DNA of 64,000 nucleotides from Alsobacter sp046349155 (GCA_046349155.1 JAXMCW010000003.1:496001-560000); one strand, 5' to 3'; shown: positions 35,192 to 44,160, counted from the first letter of the stretch. The notes: generated by a model from the letters alone, not told the origin. Numbers and translations: made by a program.

Positions 35192-35230
35192 AAAAGAACC
35201 GCCACGGCAGCCCTAACAGCCGGGCGGTTC
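35192..35230 (-). terminator. terminator-like hairpin at the 5' end of the rpmI leader
   Basis: GAACCGCC (35196-35203) pairs with GGCGGTTC (35223-35230), continued after one bulged base by CGGC/GCCG, with a 10-nt loop. On the minus strand TTTT follows. It lies directly downstream of the predicted promoter, so it could attenuate rpmI-rplT or stop read-through from the gene at 35434-36156. Confidence 0.6.
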
Positions 35231-35240
35231 GAAGGCGCGG

Positions 35241-35268
35241 CTTATAGCAGAAGCCGGGCGGAAGGCAA
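35241..35268 (-). promoter_or_regulatory. promoter of rpmI-rplT
   Basis: On the minus strand TTGCCT (complement of 35263-35268), a 16-bp spacer and TATAAG (complement of 35241-35246). This is the best match in the region and predicts a leader of about 130 nt. Confidence 0.55.
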
Positions 35269-35433
35269 GGCGGTCGGGCGTCAGCACCTCGTCTTGACCG
35301 GATGACGCGCCAAGGCCCCGTGGGCCGCGACCTCCGTGAGGTCTTCCGAGGACGCCTGCGCCGCGACGAGCCTGTCAAACGGGCCGGCGTGGCGGTTCGG
35401 CAAGCTCGGGGGACGCCGTCGGATGGGCTCCCC

Positions 35434-36156
35434 TCAAGCCCGGATCACCCGCTTGAGCGCCTTGAAGTGCTCCTGGGCCTGGAAATCCAGCACCTGCATC
35501 CACTGCCTGGCCGTCTCCTCCAGTTCCGTCTTCGGAATGATCTTGAGCGGCCGGCCGGTCGACATGGCCAGCACCTGCTGGCGGCAGGCCCGTTCCAGGA
35601 AATAGAGGTCGTCGAAGGCGACGGCCACGGACGGCCCGCCGACCATGACGCCATGGTTGGCCATGAAGATCACGTCCGCCCCCTCGCGCTCCTTCCCCCC
35701 GGCCCTCGCGATGCGCTCGCCCTCGGTGGCGTCCAGCGCCAGACCGCCGAAATCGTCGTCATAGGCAATCCGGCCGTGGAAGCGGGCCGCCGTCTGGTGC
35801 GCCATCTCGAGACGCCCGCCCTCGACCATGGTGAGGCTGGTCGCCCAGGGCATGTGGGTGTGCAGGATGCAGAGGTGGCGCGGATTCGCCCGGTGGCCGG
35901 CGATGTGGATGTTCCTGGCGGTGGCCTCGACGTCGCCGTCGCCCTCCAGCACGATCCCCGCCCCGTCGATGAGCAGGAGGTCGGACGGCTTCATCTCCGA
36001 CCAGTGCACGCCATAGGGATTGATGAGATAGCGTTCCTGCGGGCCCGGCAGCGCGACCGAGAAATGGTTGCAGATCCCCTCGTGGAAGTCGAAATGCTCC
36101 GCGAGGCGGAAGGCGGCGGCAAGGTCGCGGCGCAGGCTCGTGACGTCAGGTGACAT
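35434..36156 (-). CDS. class II aldolase/adducin-family protein
   Basis: A 240-residue, zinc-dependent aldolase-type protein. CNHFSVAL, then CILHTHMPW (metal-binding His-x-His) and ANHGVMVGG (third His region) follow the AraD/FucA fold, and YLINPYGVHWSEM is typical of the adducin-like subgroup. It is the last gene of the minus-strand sugar-acid unit, 96 bp after the UxaA-family gene. It could cleave or decarboxylate a keto-sugar intermediate; the substrate is unknown. Confidence 0.85.
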   Translation of the reverse strand: MSPDVTSLRRDLAAAFRLAEHFDFHEGICNHFSVALPGPQERYLINPYGVHWSEMKPSDLLLIDGAGIVLEGDGDVEATARNIHIAGHRANPRHLCILHTHMPWATSLTMVEGGRLEMAHQTAARFHGRIAYDDDFGGLALDATEGERIARAGGKEREGADVIFMANHGVMVGGPSVAVAFDDLYFLERACRQQVLAMSTGRPLKIIPKTELEETARQWMQVLDFQAQEHFKALKRVIRA

Positions 36157-36252
36157 TGGCGGGCTCCTTCGGCCGGAATCGTCGATGGGTCCCCGTCCGC
36201 CGTCAACGGCCCCCCGGAAAAAGCGCAGGCCCGGATGGGCCCGCTCATGACC

Positions 36253-37785
36253 TCACATGGTCGCGCCGATCTGCCAGGGCACGAACTCGGCATCGCCGTA
36301 GCCGAGTTCCTCGGACTTGGACCGCTCGCCTGAGGCCACCGCCAGCACCTTGGCGAAGATCTCCCTGCCCTTCTCCTCGATGGAGACGCCGTCGAGAATG
36401 TCCCCGCAATTGATGTCCATGTCGTCGGTCATGCGGCGGTAGGTCTCGCTGTTGGTGGCGAGCTTGATCGACGGGGTCGGCTTGCAGCCATAGGCCGAGC
36501 CGCGTCCGGTGGTGAAGCACAGCACGTTGGCCCCGCCCGCCACCTGGCCGGTGGCGGAGACCGGGTCGTAGCCCGGGGTGTCCATGAACACGAAGCCCTT
36601 CGCGTCGACGGGTTCGGCGTAGTGGTAGACGCCGGCCAGCGTGGTCGTGCCGCCCTTGGCGGCCGCGCCCAGCGACTTCTCCAGGATGGTGGTGAGCCCG
36701 CCCAGCTTGTTGCCGGGCGACGGATTGTTGTTCATCTCCATCTTGTTGCGGCTCGTATAGTCCTCCCACCAGTGGATCATGTCGACGAGCTTCTCGCCGA
36801 CGGCGCGGCTTGCGGCGCGTCGGGTGAGGAGATGCTCGGCGCCGTAGATCTCCGGCGTCTCCGAGAGAATGGCCGTGCCGCCCTGGCGCACGAGCTCGTC
36901 CACCGCGGCGCCCAAGGCGGGATTGGCGGTGATGCCGGAATAGCCGTCCGACCCGCCGCATTGCAGGGCGAGCATGAGCTCGGAGGCCGGCACGGTCTCG
37001 CGCCTCACGTCGTTGACGATGGGCAGCATGGAGCGGATCGCGTCGACGCCGGCCGCCACGGTCTTGCGGGTGCCGCCCGTCTCCTGGATCGTCATGGAGC
37101 GGAAGGTGTCGCTCTCCTGGATGTTGTACGCTTCCTTCCAGCGCCCGATCTGGAAGCCCTCGCAGCCGAGGCCCACCATCACCACGCCGCCCACATTGGG
37201 GTTGGTGGCGTAGCCCCACTGGGTGCGCTTGAGGACCTCGTAGCCCTCGCCCTTGACGTCGAGCGCGCAGCCGCCGCCCTGCACGAGCGGGATCACCCCG
37301 TCGATGTTCGGGTAGTCGCGCAGCAGGCCCGAGCGGTTGATCTCCTCGGCCATGAAGCGCGCGGCGGTGGCCGAGCAGTTCACCGAGGTGAGGATGGCGA
37401 TGTAGTTGCGCGTGCCGACCTTGCCGTTGGCCCGGCGGTAGCCCTCGAACGTGGCGCGCTGGTCCAGCGGCAGCACCGTCTCGTCCCGTGCGTCCTCCGC
37501 GAAACGATAGTCACGCTCGAAGTCGTGCATTTCGACATTGTGTTCGTGGACCCATTCACCCGGCTCGATGGGCCTGGACGCAAAGCCGATGATCTGGCCG
37601 AACTTCAGGATAGGTTGGCCCTGGGGGATGCCGACCGTCGCCATCTTGTGGCCGCGCGGCACGCGGGCTTTTGCGGTAATCCCCTCGACGACGGCGCCGG
37701 CCTCGATCGGGTCGACCGAGACCACGACGTTGTCGGCAGGGCTGAGACGCACCACGCGCGGCGCATTCAGGACGGGGGCGTTCAT
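36253..37785 (-). CDS. UxaA-family (altronate/galactarate-type) sugar-acid dehydratase
   Basis: A 510-residue dehydratase with both UxaA parts. The N-terminal SAF-like domain (about 1-100) has HKMATVGIPQGQPILKFGQ and ends WVHEHNVEMHDF. The large domain begins GTRNYIAILTSVNCSA and contains GGGCALD, GLGCEGFQ, LALQCGGSDGYSG and TTGRGSAYG, with cysteines suited to binding a metal or cluster. It removes water from aldonic/aldaric acids to give 2-keto-3-deoxy acids. Exact substrate (altronate, galactarate or another) cannot be fixed. It follows the sugar ABC genes. Confidence 0.88.
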   Translation of the reverse strand: MNAPVLNAPRVVRLSPADNVVVSVDPIEAGAVVEGITAKARVPRGHKMATVGIPQGQPILKFGQIIGFASRPIEPGEWVHEHNVEMHDFERDYRFAEDARDETVLPLDQRATFEGYRRANGKVGTRNYIAILTSVNCSATAARFMAEEINRSGLLRDYPNIDGVIPLVQGGGCALDVKGEGYEVLKRTQWGYATNPNVGGVVMVGLGCEGFQIGRWKEAYNIQESDTFRSMTIQETGGTRKTVAAGVDAIRSMLPIVNDVRRETVPASELMLALQCGGSDGYSGITANPALGAAVDELVRQGGTAILSETPEIYGAEHLLTRRAASRAVGEKLVDMIHWWEDYTSRNKMEMNNNPSPGNKLGGLTTILEKSLGAAAKGGTTTLAGVYHYAEPVDAKGFVFMDTPGYDPVSATGQVAGGANVLCFTTGRGSAYGCKPTPSIKLATNSETYRRMTDDMDINCGDILDGVSIEEKGREIFAKVLAVASGERSKSEELGYGDAEFVPWQIGATM

Positions 37786-37892
37786 GGGTCGTCTCCTCGG
37801 GTCGTTGCCCGCAACTTAAGCACGCACGCGCCGTGCTCCAAGATGAAGCATGCCCGGAGGGAAGCGCACCCTCCCGGCGCAGGCTGCATGGC

Positions 37893-38921
37893 TCAGCGGC
37901 GCTGGCGCCTCAGGCCGTCGAAATACACGATCAGGATGATCAGGCCGCCGGTGATGATGAACTGCCAGAAGGAGTTCACGTTCATCAGGTTGGCGCCGTT
38001 GCGGATGGTCGCCAGGATGAAGGCGCCGAGGATCGGGCCCCACACGGTGCCGACCGCACCGAACAGGCTGGTGCCGCCGATCACCGAGGAGGCGATCGCC
38101 TCGAGCTCGAAGCCGATGGCCTGGGTGGCGTTGCCGGTTCCGGTGCGGGAGGCGAGCATGACCCCGACGATGGAGGCGCACAGTGCGGAAAGGATGTAGG
38201 CCGTCGCCGTCACCGCCTTCACATTGACGCCCGACAGGCGCGCCGCCTCGGCATTGGAGCCGACCGCGTAGAGGTAGCGGCCCCAGCGGCTGAGATGAAG
38301 GTAGATGAAGGCCGGCACCGCGACCACGATCACCACCACGAAGAGGTTGGGAATGCCCAGGATCTCGCCGCGCGAGTAGCCGGTGAAGGTGTCGTTGGTG
38401 ATGTTGATGGTGGAGCCGTTGGTCATCAGCAGCCCGACGCCCTTGAGGGCGGTGAAGGTGGCGAGCGTGATGATGAAGGGCGGCAGGCCCATCTTCACGA
38501 CCCCGAAGGCATGGAACGCCCCGATCGCCATGCCCAGGCCCAGCGACAACAGCACCATCAGCCAGATCGCGATGGTGTTCGCCGCCGCCTCGGGCAGGGC
38601 CGAACCCAGGGCCGCCGTCACGCCGGGCGCCACGTCCTGGATGAGCATGGCGAGCACCACGGTGATGAAGCTCGCGATGGCGCCGACCGAGAGGTCGATG
38701 CCGGCCGTGATGATCACGAAGGTCTGGCCGAGCGCCAGGATGGCGAAGATCGCGCCCTGGCGGGCGAGATTGGAGATGTTGCCGGGCGTGGCGAAGGTGG
38801 CCGTCTTCCAGGACAGGAAGGCGAACATCACCACCAGCACGCCGATCAGCGTAAGCCCCAGCAGGCGTGAAAACTCGAACCTCTGGCGGGGGGCCTCCAG
38901 GGCGCCTGTCGTCTCGCTCAT
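37893..38921 (-). CDS. sugar ABC transporter permease (ribose/xylose type)
   Basis: A 342-residue membrane permease of the RbsC/XylH (BPD_transp_2) family with about 9-10 helices. GIDLSVGAIASF and the later LSGVNVKAVTATAYILSALCA and GGTSLFGAVGTVWGPILGAF are characteristic. It lies 36 bp after the ATPase gene. Confidence 0.92.
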   Translation of the reverse strand: MSETTGALEAPRQRFEFSRLLGLTLIGVLVVMFAFLSWKTATFATPGNISNLARQGAIFAILALGQTFVIITAGIDLSVGAIASFITVVLAMLIQDVAPGVTAALGSALPEAAANTIAIWLMVLLSLGLGMAIGAFHAFGVVKMGLPPFIITLATFTALKGVGLLMTNGSTINITNDTFTGYSRGEILGIPNLFVVVIVVAVPAFIYLHLSRWGRYLYAVGSNAEAARLSGVNVKAVTATAYILSALCASIVGVMLASRTGTGNATQAIGFELEAIASSVIGGTSLFGAVGTVWGPILGAFILATIRNGANLMNVNSFWQFIITGGLIILIVYFDGLRRQRR

Positions 38922-38957
38922 CGTCCCGTCATCCTTGTCATCTGGTCCGCCGCTGTC

Positions 38958-40502
38958 TCACACGCCGATGGCTTCGGTGAGGATCTGCTCGTGGCTCGCG
39001 CCCTTGAAGCCGTGCGTCGCCACCTGCCGGCCGCCCCGGAACACATGGAGCTGGTCGGCGAGTTCGTAGACCTCGGGCAGGTAGGAGGAGATCAGCAGGA
39101 TCCCCGCCCCCTGCGAGAGCAAGGTGCCGAACAGCCGGTAGATCTCCGCCTTGGTTCCGACGTCGACGCCCACGGTCGGCTCGTCGAAAATGAAGAGCTT
39201 GGCGCCGTGGGCGAGCCACTTGCCGATGACGATCTTCTGCTGGTTCCCGCCGGAGAGGCTCAGAGCGAGGGCACCGCGGCCGGCCGTCTTGATGCGCAGG
39301 TCGCGGATCTGCTTCTCGGCCGCCTGTCTCTCGCGGCTTGCGCTGATCGTGACGCCCTGGGTGAGCCGGTCGAAGATCGGCAGGTTGAGGTTCAGCCCCA
39401 CCGGAAGGTTGAGGCAGAGCCCCTGGTCGCGCCGGCTCTCGGGCGCGAGGGCGATGCCGAGGTCGATGGCATCGCGCTCGGTGCGGATCGCGGTCGGGCG
39501 GCCCTGCCAGAGGATCTCGCCGTTCGAGACCGGCTGGCGGCCATAGACGCCCAGCACGAACTCGCTGCGGCCCGCGCCGATCAGGCCGTAGAGGCCCACG
39601 ATCTCGCCCTCGCGCACGGTCAGGGACACGTCCTCGAAGCCGGGCCCGCTGAGGTGGCGCGTCTCCAGGATGGGTGCGCCGATCGTGAACGTGTCCTTGT
39701 GGTAGATCTGCTCGATCGAGCGGTTGATCATGAGCCCGATGAGCTCGGCCTCGCTGGTCTCGCCCACGGTGCGAGTCCCGACGAGCGTGCCGTCGCGCAG
39801 CACCGAAACCCGGTCCGCGAGCTCGAAGATCTCCTCCATCCGGTGGGAGATGTAGACGATGGTGACGCCCTGCGCCTTGAGCCGGCGGATGAGGGCGAAG
39901 AGCTGCGCCGCCTCCTGGCGGGTGAGGTAGGCCGTCGGTTCGTCGAAGATGAGGAACTGCACGCCGCGGCTCGCCGCGCGCGCCGTGGCGATCAGCTGTT
40001 GCTGCCCGATGGTGAGGCTCGACAGGATCACGCCGGCCGGGAGCGCGAAGCCGAGGTCGTCGAGGATCTTCTGCGCATCGCGCACCATGGCGCGATCCTT
40101 CAGGAGACCGCGCGAGGTTCTCTCGTCGCCGAGGAAGATATTGGCCGCCACGGTGAGGTGGGGACAGAGCACCACTTCCTGGTGCACCGCGTTGATGCCG
40201 AGCGCGATGGCCTCATTGGGCGTCGAGAGGTCCGTGGGCCTCCCCTTCCAGATGATCTCGCCGGATGTGCGGGGCGTGACGCCGGTGAGCAGCTTGATGA
40301 GGGTCGACTTGCCGGCCCCGTTCTCGCCGACGATGGCGTGGATCTCGCCGGCCTCGAACGTGAGGTCCGCGGGCTTCAGGGCGTGGGTGCCGGTGTAGCG
40401 TTTCTCCAGCTTGCGCAGCTCGAGGATCGGCCCGCCCCGCGACGGCGCGGCGGGCGGCGTGCCTTGCACTTGGGAGGCGGCTTGGACTTGGGTCGCGGCC
40501 AT
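38958..40502 (-). CDS. sugar ABC transporter ATP-binding protein (RbsA/XylG type, two ABC domains)
   Basis: A 514-residue double ATPase. The first domain has GENGAGKSTL, SSLTIGQQQLIATARA and LIFDEPTAYL. The second domain starts near residue 265; its Walker A region reads GLIGAGRSE as usual for this family, with signature LSGGNQQK and FIFDEPTVGVDVG. I place the start at MAATQVQAAS, with GGAG upstream. A strong stem-loop separates it from the binding-protein gene. Confidence 0.92.
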   Translation of the reverse strand: MAATQVQAASQVQGTPPAAPSRGGPILELRKLEKRYTGTHALKPADLTFEAGEIHAIVGENGAGKSTLIKLLTGVTPRTSGEIIWKGRPTDLSTPNEAIALGINAVHQEVVLCPHLTVAANIFLGDERTSRGLLKDRAMVRDAQKILDDLGFALPAGVILSSLTIGQQQLIATARAASRGVQFLIFDEPTAYLTRQEAAQLFALIRRLKAQGVTIVYISHRMEEIFELADRVSVLRDGTLVGTRTVGETSEAELIGLMINRSIEQIYHKDTFTIGAPILETRHLSGPGFEDVSLTVREGEIVGLYGLIGAGRSEFVLGVYGRQPVSNGEILWQGRPTAIRTERDAIDLGIALAPESRRDQGLCLNLPVGLNLNLPIFDRLTQGVTISASRERQAAEKQIRDLRIKTAGRGALALSLSGGNQQKIVIGKWLAHGAKLFIFDEPTVGVDVGTKAEIYRLFGTLLSQGAGILLISSYLPEVYELADQLHVFRGGRQVATHGFKGASHEQILTEAIGV

Positions 40503-40556
40503 CGGGCGCTCCGGGATCGCTTGCGCGGCGAGGCTGACGTCGCCGGATCGGGAGAA

Positions 40557-40585
40557 GGCCTCCCGGGCGGATCGCCCGGGAGGCC
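40557..40585 (-). other. intercistronic stem-loop between binding-protein and ATPase genes
   Basis: A perfect 12-bp stem GGCCTCCCGGGC/GCCCGGGAGGCC with a 5-nt loop. It is followed on the minus strand by only TTCTC, so it is a weak terminator at best. In many ABC operons such a structure protects the binding-protein mRNA and lowers expression of the downstream genes. Confidence 0.75.
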
Positions 40586-40620
40586 CCATCGTTCTACCGC
40601 AGAGCGGTCAGGCCGTCAGG

Positions 40621-41583
40621 TTACTTGACCTTCGGGTTCAGGAGCTCCTGGGCCCGCGGCTCATTCATGTTGGCCTGGGTGATCAGGTTGGCGCCCGTAT
40701 CGACGAAGGCCTGGACCTTCTCGCCCTTGGAGGCGGCGAGCGCGGTCTTCACGCCATCATAGCCCATGCGGAAGGGGTCCTGGACCACGGTGGCGGCCAT
40801 GACGCCGTCCTTGATGGCCTTGACGAGCTTGTCGTCGCTGTCGAAGCCGACCAGCTTCACCTTGTCCTGGGCCTTGGACTCTGCGATCGCCTGGATCGAG
40901 CCCTGAGCCTGGATGAGGTTCGAGGCGAAGATGCCGCGCAGGTTCGGGAAGGCGGTCAGCAGGTCGGTCGTGATGTTCAGGCCGCCATTGGCCGTGCCGT
41001 CCGACACCTTGTCGGCGACGAGCTTGATGCCCGGGTACTTCGCGGCCAGCTGCTCCTTGAAGCCCTTGGCGCGCTCGTCGAGCGAGCCCACGCCCGGGAG
41101 GTGGGTGATCAGGGCGACTTCGCCCTCCGGCTTGCCGTACTTGGCGGCGATGGCGGCGGCGAGACCGTCGGCCGCGATGCGGCCGCCCTGCACGTTGTCG
41201 GTCGTGAGGAACGAGGTGAAGGCCTTGGAGTCAGCGGCGGAGTCGATGCCGATGATCTTCACGGACTTGGCGGCCTCGTCGATCGGCTTGCCGAGGGCGG
41301 CGCGCTGGGTCGGCGCGATCACGATGGCGGCGGGCTTGGAGGCCACGGCGTTCTCGAGAATGGCGATCTGGCCGTTGATGTCGGCCTCGGACTGCGCGCC
41401 GAGCTCCGGCACCTTGACGCCGAGGTCCTGTCCGGCCTTGCGGGCGCCGGCGAGCACGATCTGCCAGTAGAAGGAGGTCGTGTCCTTCACGATCACGGGA
41501 ATCGTGGCCTGCTGGGCGAAGGACGGGGTGGTGAAGCCGACGCTCGCAGCGAGCAGACCGGCGATGAGCCAGGATTTCTTCAT
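40621..41583 (-). CDS. sugar ABC transporter substrate-binding protein (ribose-type)
   Basis: A 320-residue periplasmic protein of the Peripla_BP_4 group. The signal peptide is cut after SFA (residue 23). It has IPVIVKDTTSFYWQIVLAGARKAGQDLGVKV at the mature start, GIDSAADSKAFTSFLTTDNVQGG and LVGFDSDDKLVKAIKDGVMAATVVQDP, all usual for sugar binders. GAGAGGAAA precedes the ATG. First gene of the minus-strand sugar-acid unit. Confidence 0.92.
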   Translation of the reverse strand: MKKSWLIAGLLAASVGFTTPSFAQQATIPVIVKDTTSFYWQIVLAGARKAGQDLGVKVPELGAQSEADINGQIAILENAVASKPAAIVIAPTQRAALGKPIDEAAKSVKIIGIDSAADSKAFTSFLTTDNVQGGRIAADGLAAAIAAKYGKPEGEVALITHLPGVGSLDERAKGFKEQLAAKYPGIKLVADKVSDGTANGGLNITTDLLTAFPNLRGIFASNLIQAQGSIQAIAESKAQDKVKLVGFDSDDKLVKAIKDGVMAATVVQDPFRMGYDGVKTALAASKGEKVQAFVDTGANLITQANMNEPRAQELLNPKVK

Positions 41584-41674
41584 GGTGTTTCCTCTCGGGT
41601 TGCCTGGGCGTCAGGCACCATGCCTGCCGCGCCGGGGGGTCACGGTCGTGCGACAGGGCGATGCCGGACGGTCA

Positions 41675-41695
41675 GGAATATTCTTCTGGAATATT
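41675..41695. promoter_or_regulatory. AT-rich direct repeats GGAATATT upstream of the binding-protein gene
   Basis: GGAATATT occurs at 41675-41682 and 41688-41695, a 13-bp period; the first is part of the palindrome GAATATTC. It lies about 92-112 bp before the binding-protein start, in an AT-rich island within GC-rich DNA, so it is likely promoter or operator sequence. Confidence 0.4.
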
Positions 41696-41709
41696 TTTTC
41701 CATCCGTAC

Positions 41710-41726
41710 CGCATGTGGCACATGCG
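41710..41726. promoter_or_regulatory. candidate GntR-family operator
   Basis: CGCATGTG-G-CACATGCG is a perfect 17-bp palindrome with one central base, containing GT-N3-AC as expected for GntR/FCD regulators. It lies between the regulator gene and the binding-protein gene, with TTGAAA immediately next to it on the minus strand. Confidence 0.6.
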
Positions 41727-41807
41727 TTTCAAGTGCCTCCGTCGCCGCTTGCCGGCTTCTGGCGGCCGGCTGGTCGTATACGCGCGGAGAAGGCCCGGTC
41801 TCCCGCA

Positions 41808-42692
41808 TCATGCGAAGAGGTCCGGGCGATCGCGGGACAGCGCGTCGAACTCGTCGAGCACGCGCTGCAGGTGTTCTCGCATGGCCTCCCGCGCCGCCTC
41901 GACGTCCTTGCGGGCGATCGCGGCGTGGATGGCCTCGTGCTCCTGGAAGGTTCTGCGGATGCGGCCGGGGATCGGCAGCAGGATGCGCCGGGCACGCTCC
42001 ACCCGCAGGCGCAGGCTGGCCAGGATCTCGCCCGCCAGCGTGAAGCCCAGCATCTCCACGATCTGGTCGTGGAAGGCGTGGTCCAGCCGGTGGAAATCCT
42101 GGAAGTCTTCGGCCTCGAGCGCGGATTGCTGGTAGCGCAGGATGCGGGTGAGCACGGCGACGTCGTCATCCCCGAAGCGCTGCGCGGCTTCCCCGGCGAG
42201 TTCGACCTCGATGCCCCGGCGCACCAGCATCAGTTCGCGGGCGCCCCCGGCGTCGATCCTGGAGACGAAGGAGCCGCGCTGGGGTTCGACGTGCACGAGC
42301 CTCTCATAGGCGAGGCGCGCGATCGCCGCCGTCACCGGGAACCTCGAGAGGCGCAGGTCACGGCAGATGGCCGGCTTGTCGAGCAGCGCGCCAGGCGGCA
42401 GACTGCCATCGATGATGGCGTCCCGGATCGCCTGGTACGCCTCGTCGGCCTTCGAGCGCCGGGCCTGCCCGCCTGCTGGCCGGGCGACGTTGCGGCTGAG
42501 TGCGCCGACGCGGCGGGACTTGAGGACGGGCGTGTCCGGGGCCAGATCATCCTCGGTCACATCTGACGCTCGGCCGCGGCCCCGTTCTGCGACGGCCGGA
42601 CCCTGCGGGCGTTCGCGTCGCTCGGATGAGTGTGGCGGCTTGGCCGCGCGCCGTGCGGCGCGTGGTCCCGGAGAGGGATCGCGGGTGGACAT
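41808..42692 (-). CDS. GntR-family transcriptional regulator (FCD subfamily)
   Basis: A 294-residue regulator. The winged helix runs from about residue 80 to 145 (AYQAIRDAIIDGSLPPGALLDKPAICRDLRLSR-type sequence), followed by an all-helical FCD ligand domain with HRLDHAFHDQIVEMLGF and EHEAIHAAIARKDVEAAREAM, containing the metal-binding His residues. An unusually long Arg/Pro-rich N-terminal extension precedes the helix-turn-helix. The start at MSTRDPSPG is my best choice but has no strong ribosome site. Likely regulates both arms of the sugar-acid locus. Confidence 0.85.
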   Translation of the reverse strand: MSTRDPSPGPRAARRAAKPPHSSERRERPQGPAVAERGRGRASDVTEDDLAPDTPVLKSRRVGALSRNVARPAGGQARRSKADEAYQAIRDAIIDGSLPPGALLDKPAICRDLRLSRFPVTAAIARLAYERLVHVEPQRGSFVSRIDAGGARELMLVRRGIEVELAGEAAQRFGDDDVAVLTRILRYQQSALEAEDFQDFHRLDHAFHDQIVEMLGFTLAGEILASLRLRVERARRILLPIPGRIRRTFQEHEAIHAAIARKDVEAAREAMREHLQRVLDEFDALSRDRPDLFA

Positions 42693-42923
42693 GGAGCGAA
42701 TGTTCCGTCTGCGGGTTTTTCCGTCTCGATGGAACGCCGGCCACCCTCCCTGAGTGGCTAGCATGTCAGTTGATCTAGACACGCTCGGAGCGCGCCGTCA
42801 ATACTGCGCACCGGACGGGTCTGCCCTGCCCCGCCATGCCTGCACCGGCGGGCGGCCGGGGTGTAATCAGGCCTGCCGCAAGCGGTCCGGGAAGGCCGCG
42901 TCTTGGACTTTGGGGAGGTTGCC

Positions 42924-44102
42924 TTGGCTGCGCTCGTTCTCGACGCCTCGACCACATTGCCGAAAGACGGGACGGCCGGCGCGCTTGCCGGGCGGGCCTG
43001 GAGACCGGATGCGGGGGGCCCCTCGGTGGTGGCGATCCGCGACGACGGCGTGTTCGACATCTCGCGCGCGTTCCCTACCCTGCGCGACCTGTGCGAGCAG
43101 CCCGATCCCGCCGCCGCGCTCCGCGCCGCCCAGGGCGAGAGGATCGGCAGCCTGAACGACCTCCTGAAGAACACCCCGGCCGACGGGCGGGACGCCAGCA
43201 AGCCCTGGCTGCTGGCCCCGGTCGACCTCCAGGCGATCAAGGCGGCGGGCGTTACCTTCGCGATCTCCATGCTGGAGCGCGTCATCGAGGAACGGGCCCG
43301 CGGCGACGCGGCGGCGGCGGCGGTGATCCGCAAGGAAATCACCGCTCTGGTCGGCGACGACCTTTCCAAGCTGAAGCCCGGCTCGCCGGAAGCCATGCGA
43401 CTCAAGGAGGTGCTCGTGTCGCAGGGCGCCTGGAGCCAGTACCTGGAGGTCGGCATCGGTCCCGACGCCGAGATCTTCACCAAGGCCCCTCCCATGTCGG
43501 CCGTCGGCACCGGCGCGGATGCGGGCATCCATCCGATCTCGACCTGGAACAACCCCGAGCCAGAGGTCGTGCTGGTCGTCGCCTCGAGCGGGACGATCGT
43601 CGGCGCGACGCTCGGCAACGACGTCAACCTGCGCGACGTGGAAGGCCGCTCGGCGCTCCTGCTCGGCAAGGCCAAGGACAACAACGCCTCGGCCGCGCTC
43701 GGGCCCTTCGTGCGCTTCTTCGACCAGACCTTCTCGCTCGACGACCTGCGCAAGGCGGAGCTCACGCTGGTGGTGGACGGCCCGGAGGGCTATCGGCTGC
43801 AGGGATCCTCCTCACTGTCCAAGATCAGCCGCGACTTCGCGGATCTCGCCGCCCAGATGATCGGGCGGCACCACCAGTACCCCGACGGCGCGGTACTCTA
43901 TACTGGGACGCTCTTCGCGCCGATCGAGGACCGCGACGCACCGGGCAAGGGCTTCACGCACAAGGTGGGCGACATCGTCAGCATCGCCTGCCCCGAGCTC
44001 GGCACGCTGGTGAACCGCATCAGGCTGAGCACGGAGTGCCCACCCTGGACCTTCGGCACGTCGCACCTGATGCGCCACCTCGCTCGCCAGGGCCTGCTCT
44101 GA
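42924..44102 (+). CDS. fumarylacetoacetate hydrolase (FAH) family enzyme, probable sugar-acid dehydratase or hydrolase
   Basis: A 392-residue protein. I choose the TTG start (second residue Ala, LVLDASTTLP following) because GGGGAGG lies 5 nt upstream. The C-terminal FAH fold has EVVLVVASSGTIVGATLGNDVNLRD and LGKAKDNNASAALGPFVRFF, the metal-binding core. Related family members dehydrate 2-keto-3-deoxy pentonates or hydrolyse diketo acids. It sits 58 bp before the semialdehyde dehydrogenase gene, so a product of 2,5-dioxopentanoate is the natural prediction. Confidence 0.82.
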   Translation: MAALVLDASTTLPKDGTAGALAGRAWRPDAGGPSVVAIRDDGVFDISRAFPTLRDLCEQPDPAAALRAAQGERIGSLNDLLKNTPADGRDASKPWLLAPVDLQAIKAAGVTFAISMLERVIEERARGDAAAAAVIRKEITALVGDDLSKLKPGSPEAMRLKEVLVSQGAWSQYLEVGIGPDAEIFTKAPPMSAVGTGADAGIHPISTWNNPEPEVVLVVASSGTIVGATLGNDVNLRDVEGRSALLLGKAKDNNASAALGPFVRFFDQTFSLDDLRKAELTLVVDGPEGYRLQGSSSLSKISRDFADLAAQMIGRHHQYPDGAVLYTGTLFAPIEDRDAPGKGFTHKVGDIVSIACPELGTLVNRIRLSTECPPWTFGTSHLMRHLARQGLL

Positions 44103-44160
44103 GACCCCGCCCGCGCAGGCCCACGACCTTCATTCCGACGCAACGAAACGGACGGCCAGC

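Larger units (their letters stand above)
35107..35433. other. rpmI leader and intergenic region
   Basis: No gene is supported in these 327 bases. It contains the rpmI-rplT promoter (35241-35268) and a terminator-like hairpin with T tract (35192-35230). A smaller hairpin GGCC-GCAA-GGCC-like (complement of 35161-35173) lies nearer the start codon. Between 35270 and 35433 I see nothing specific. Confidence 0.6.
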
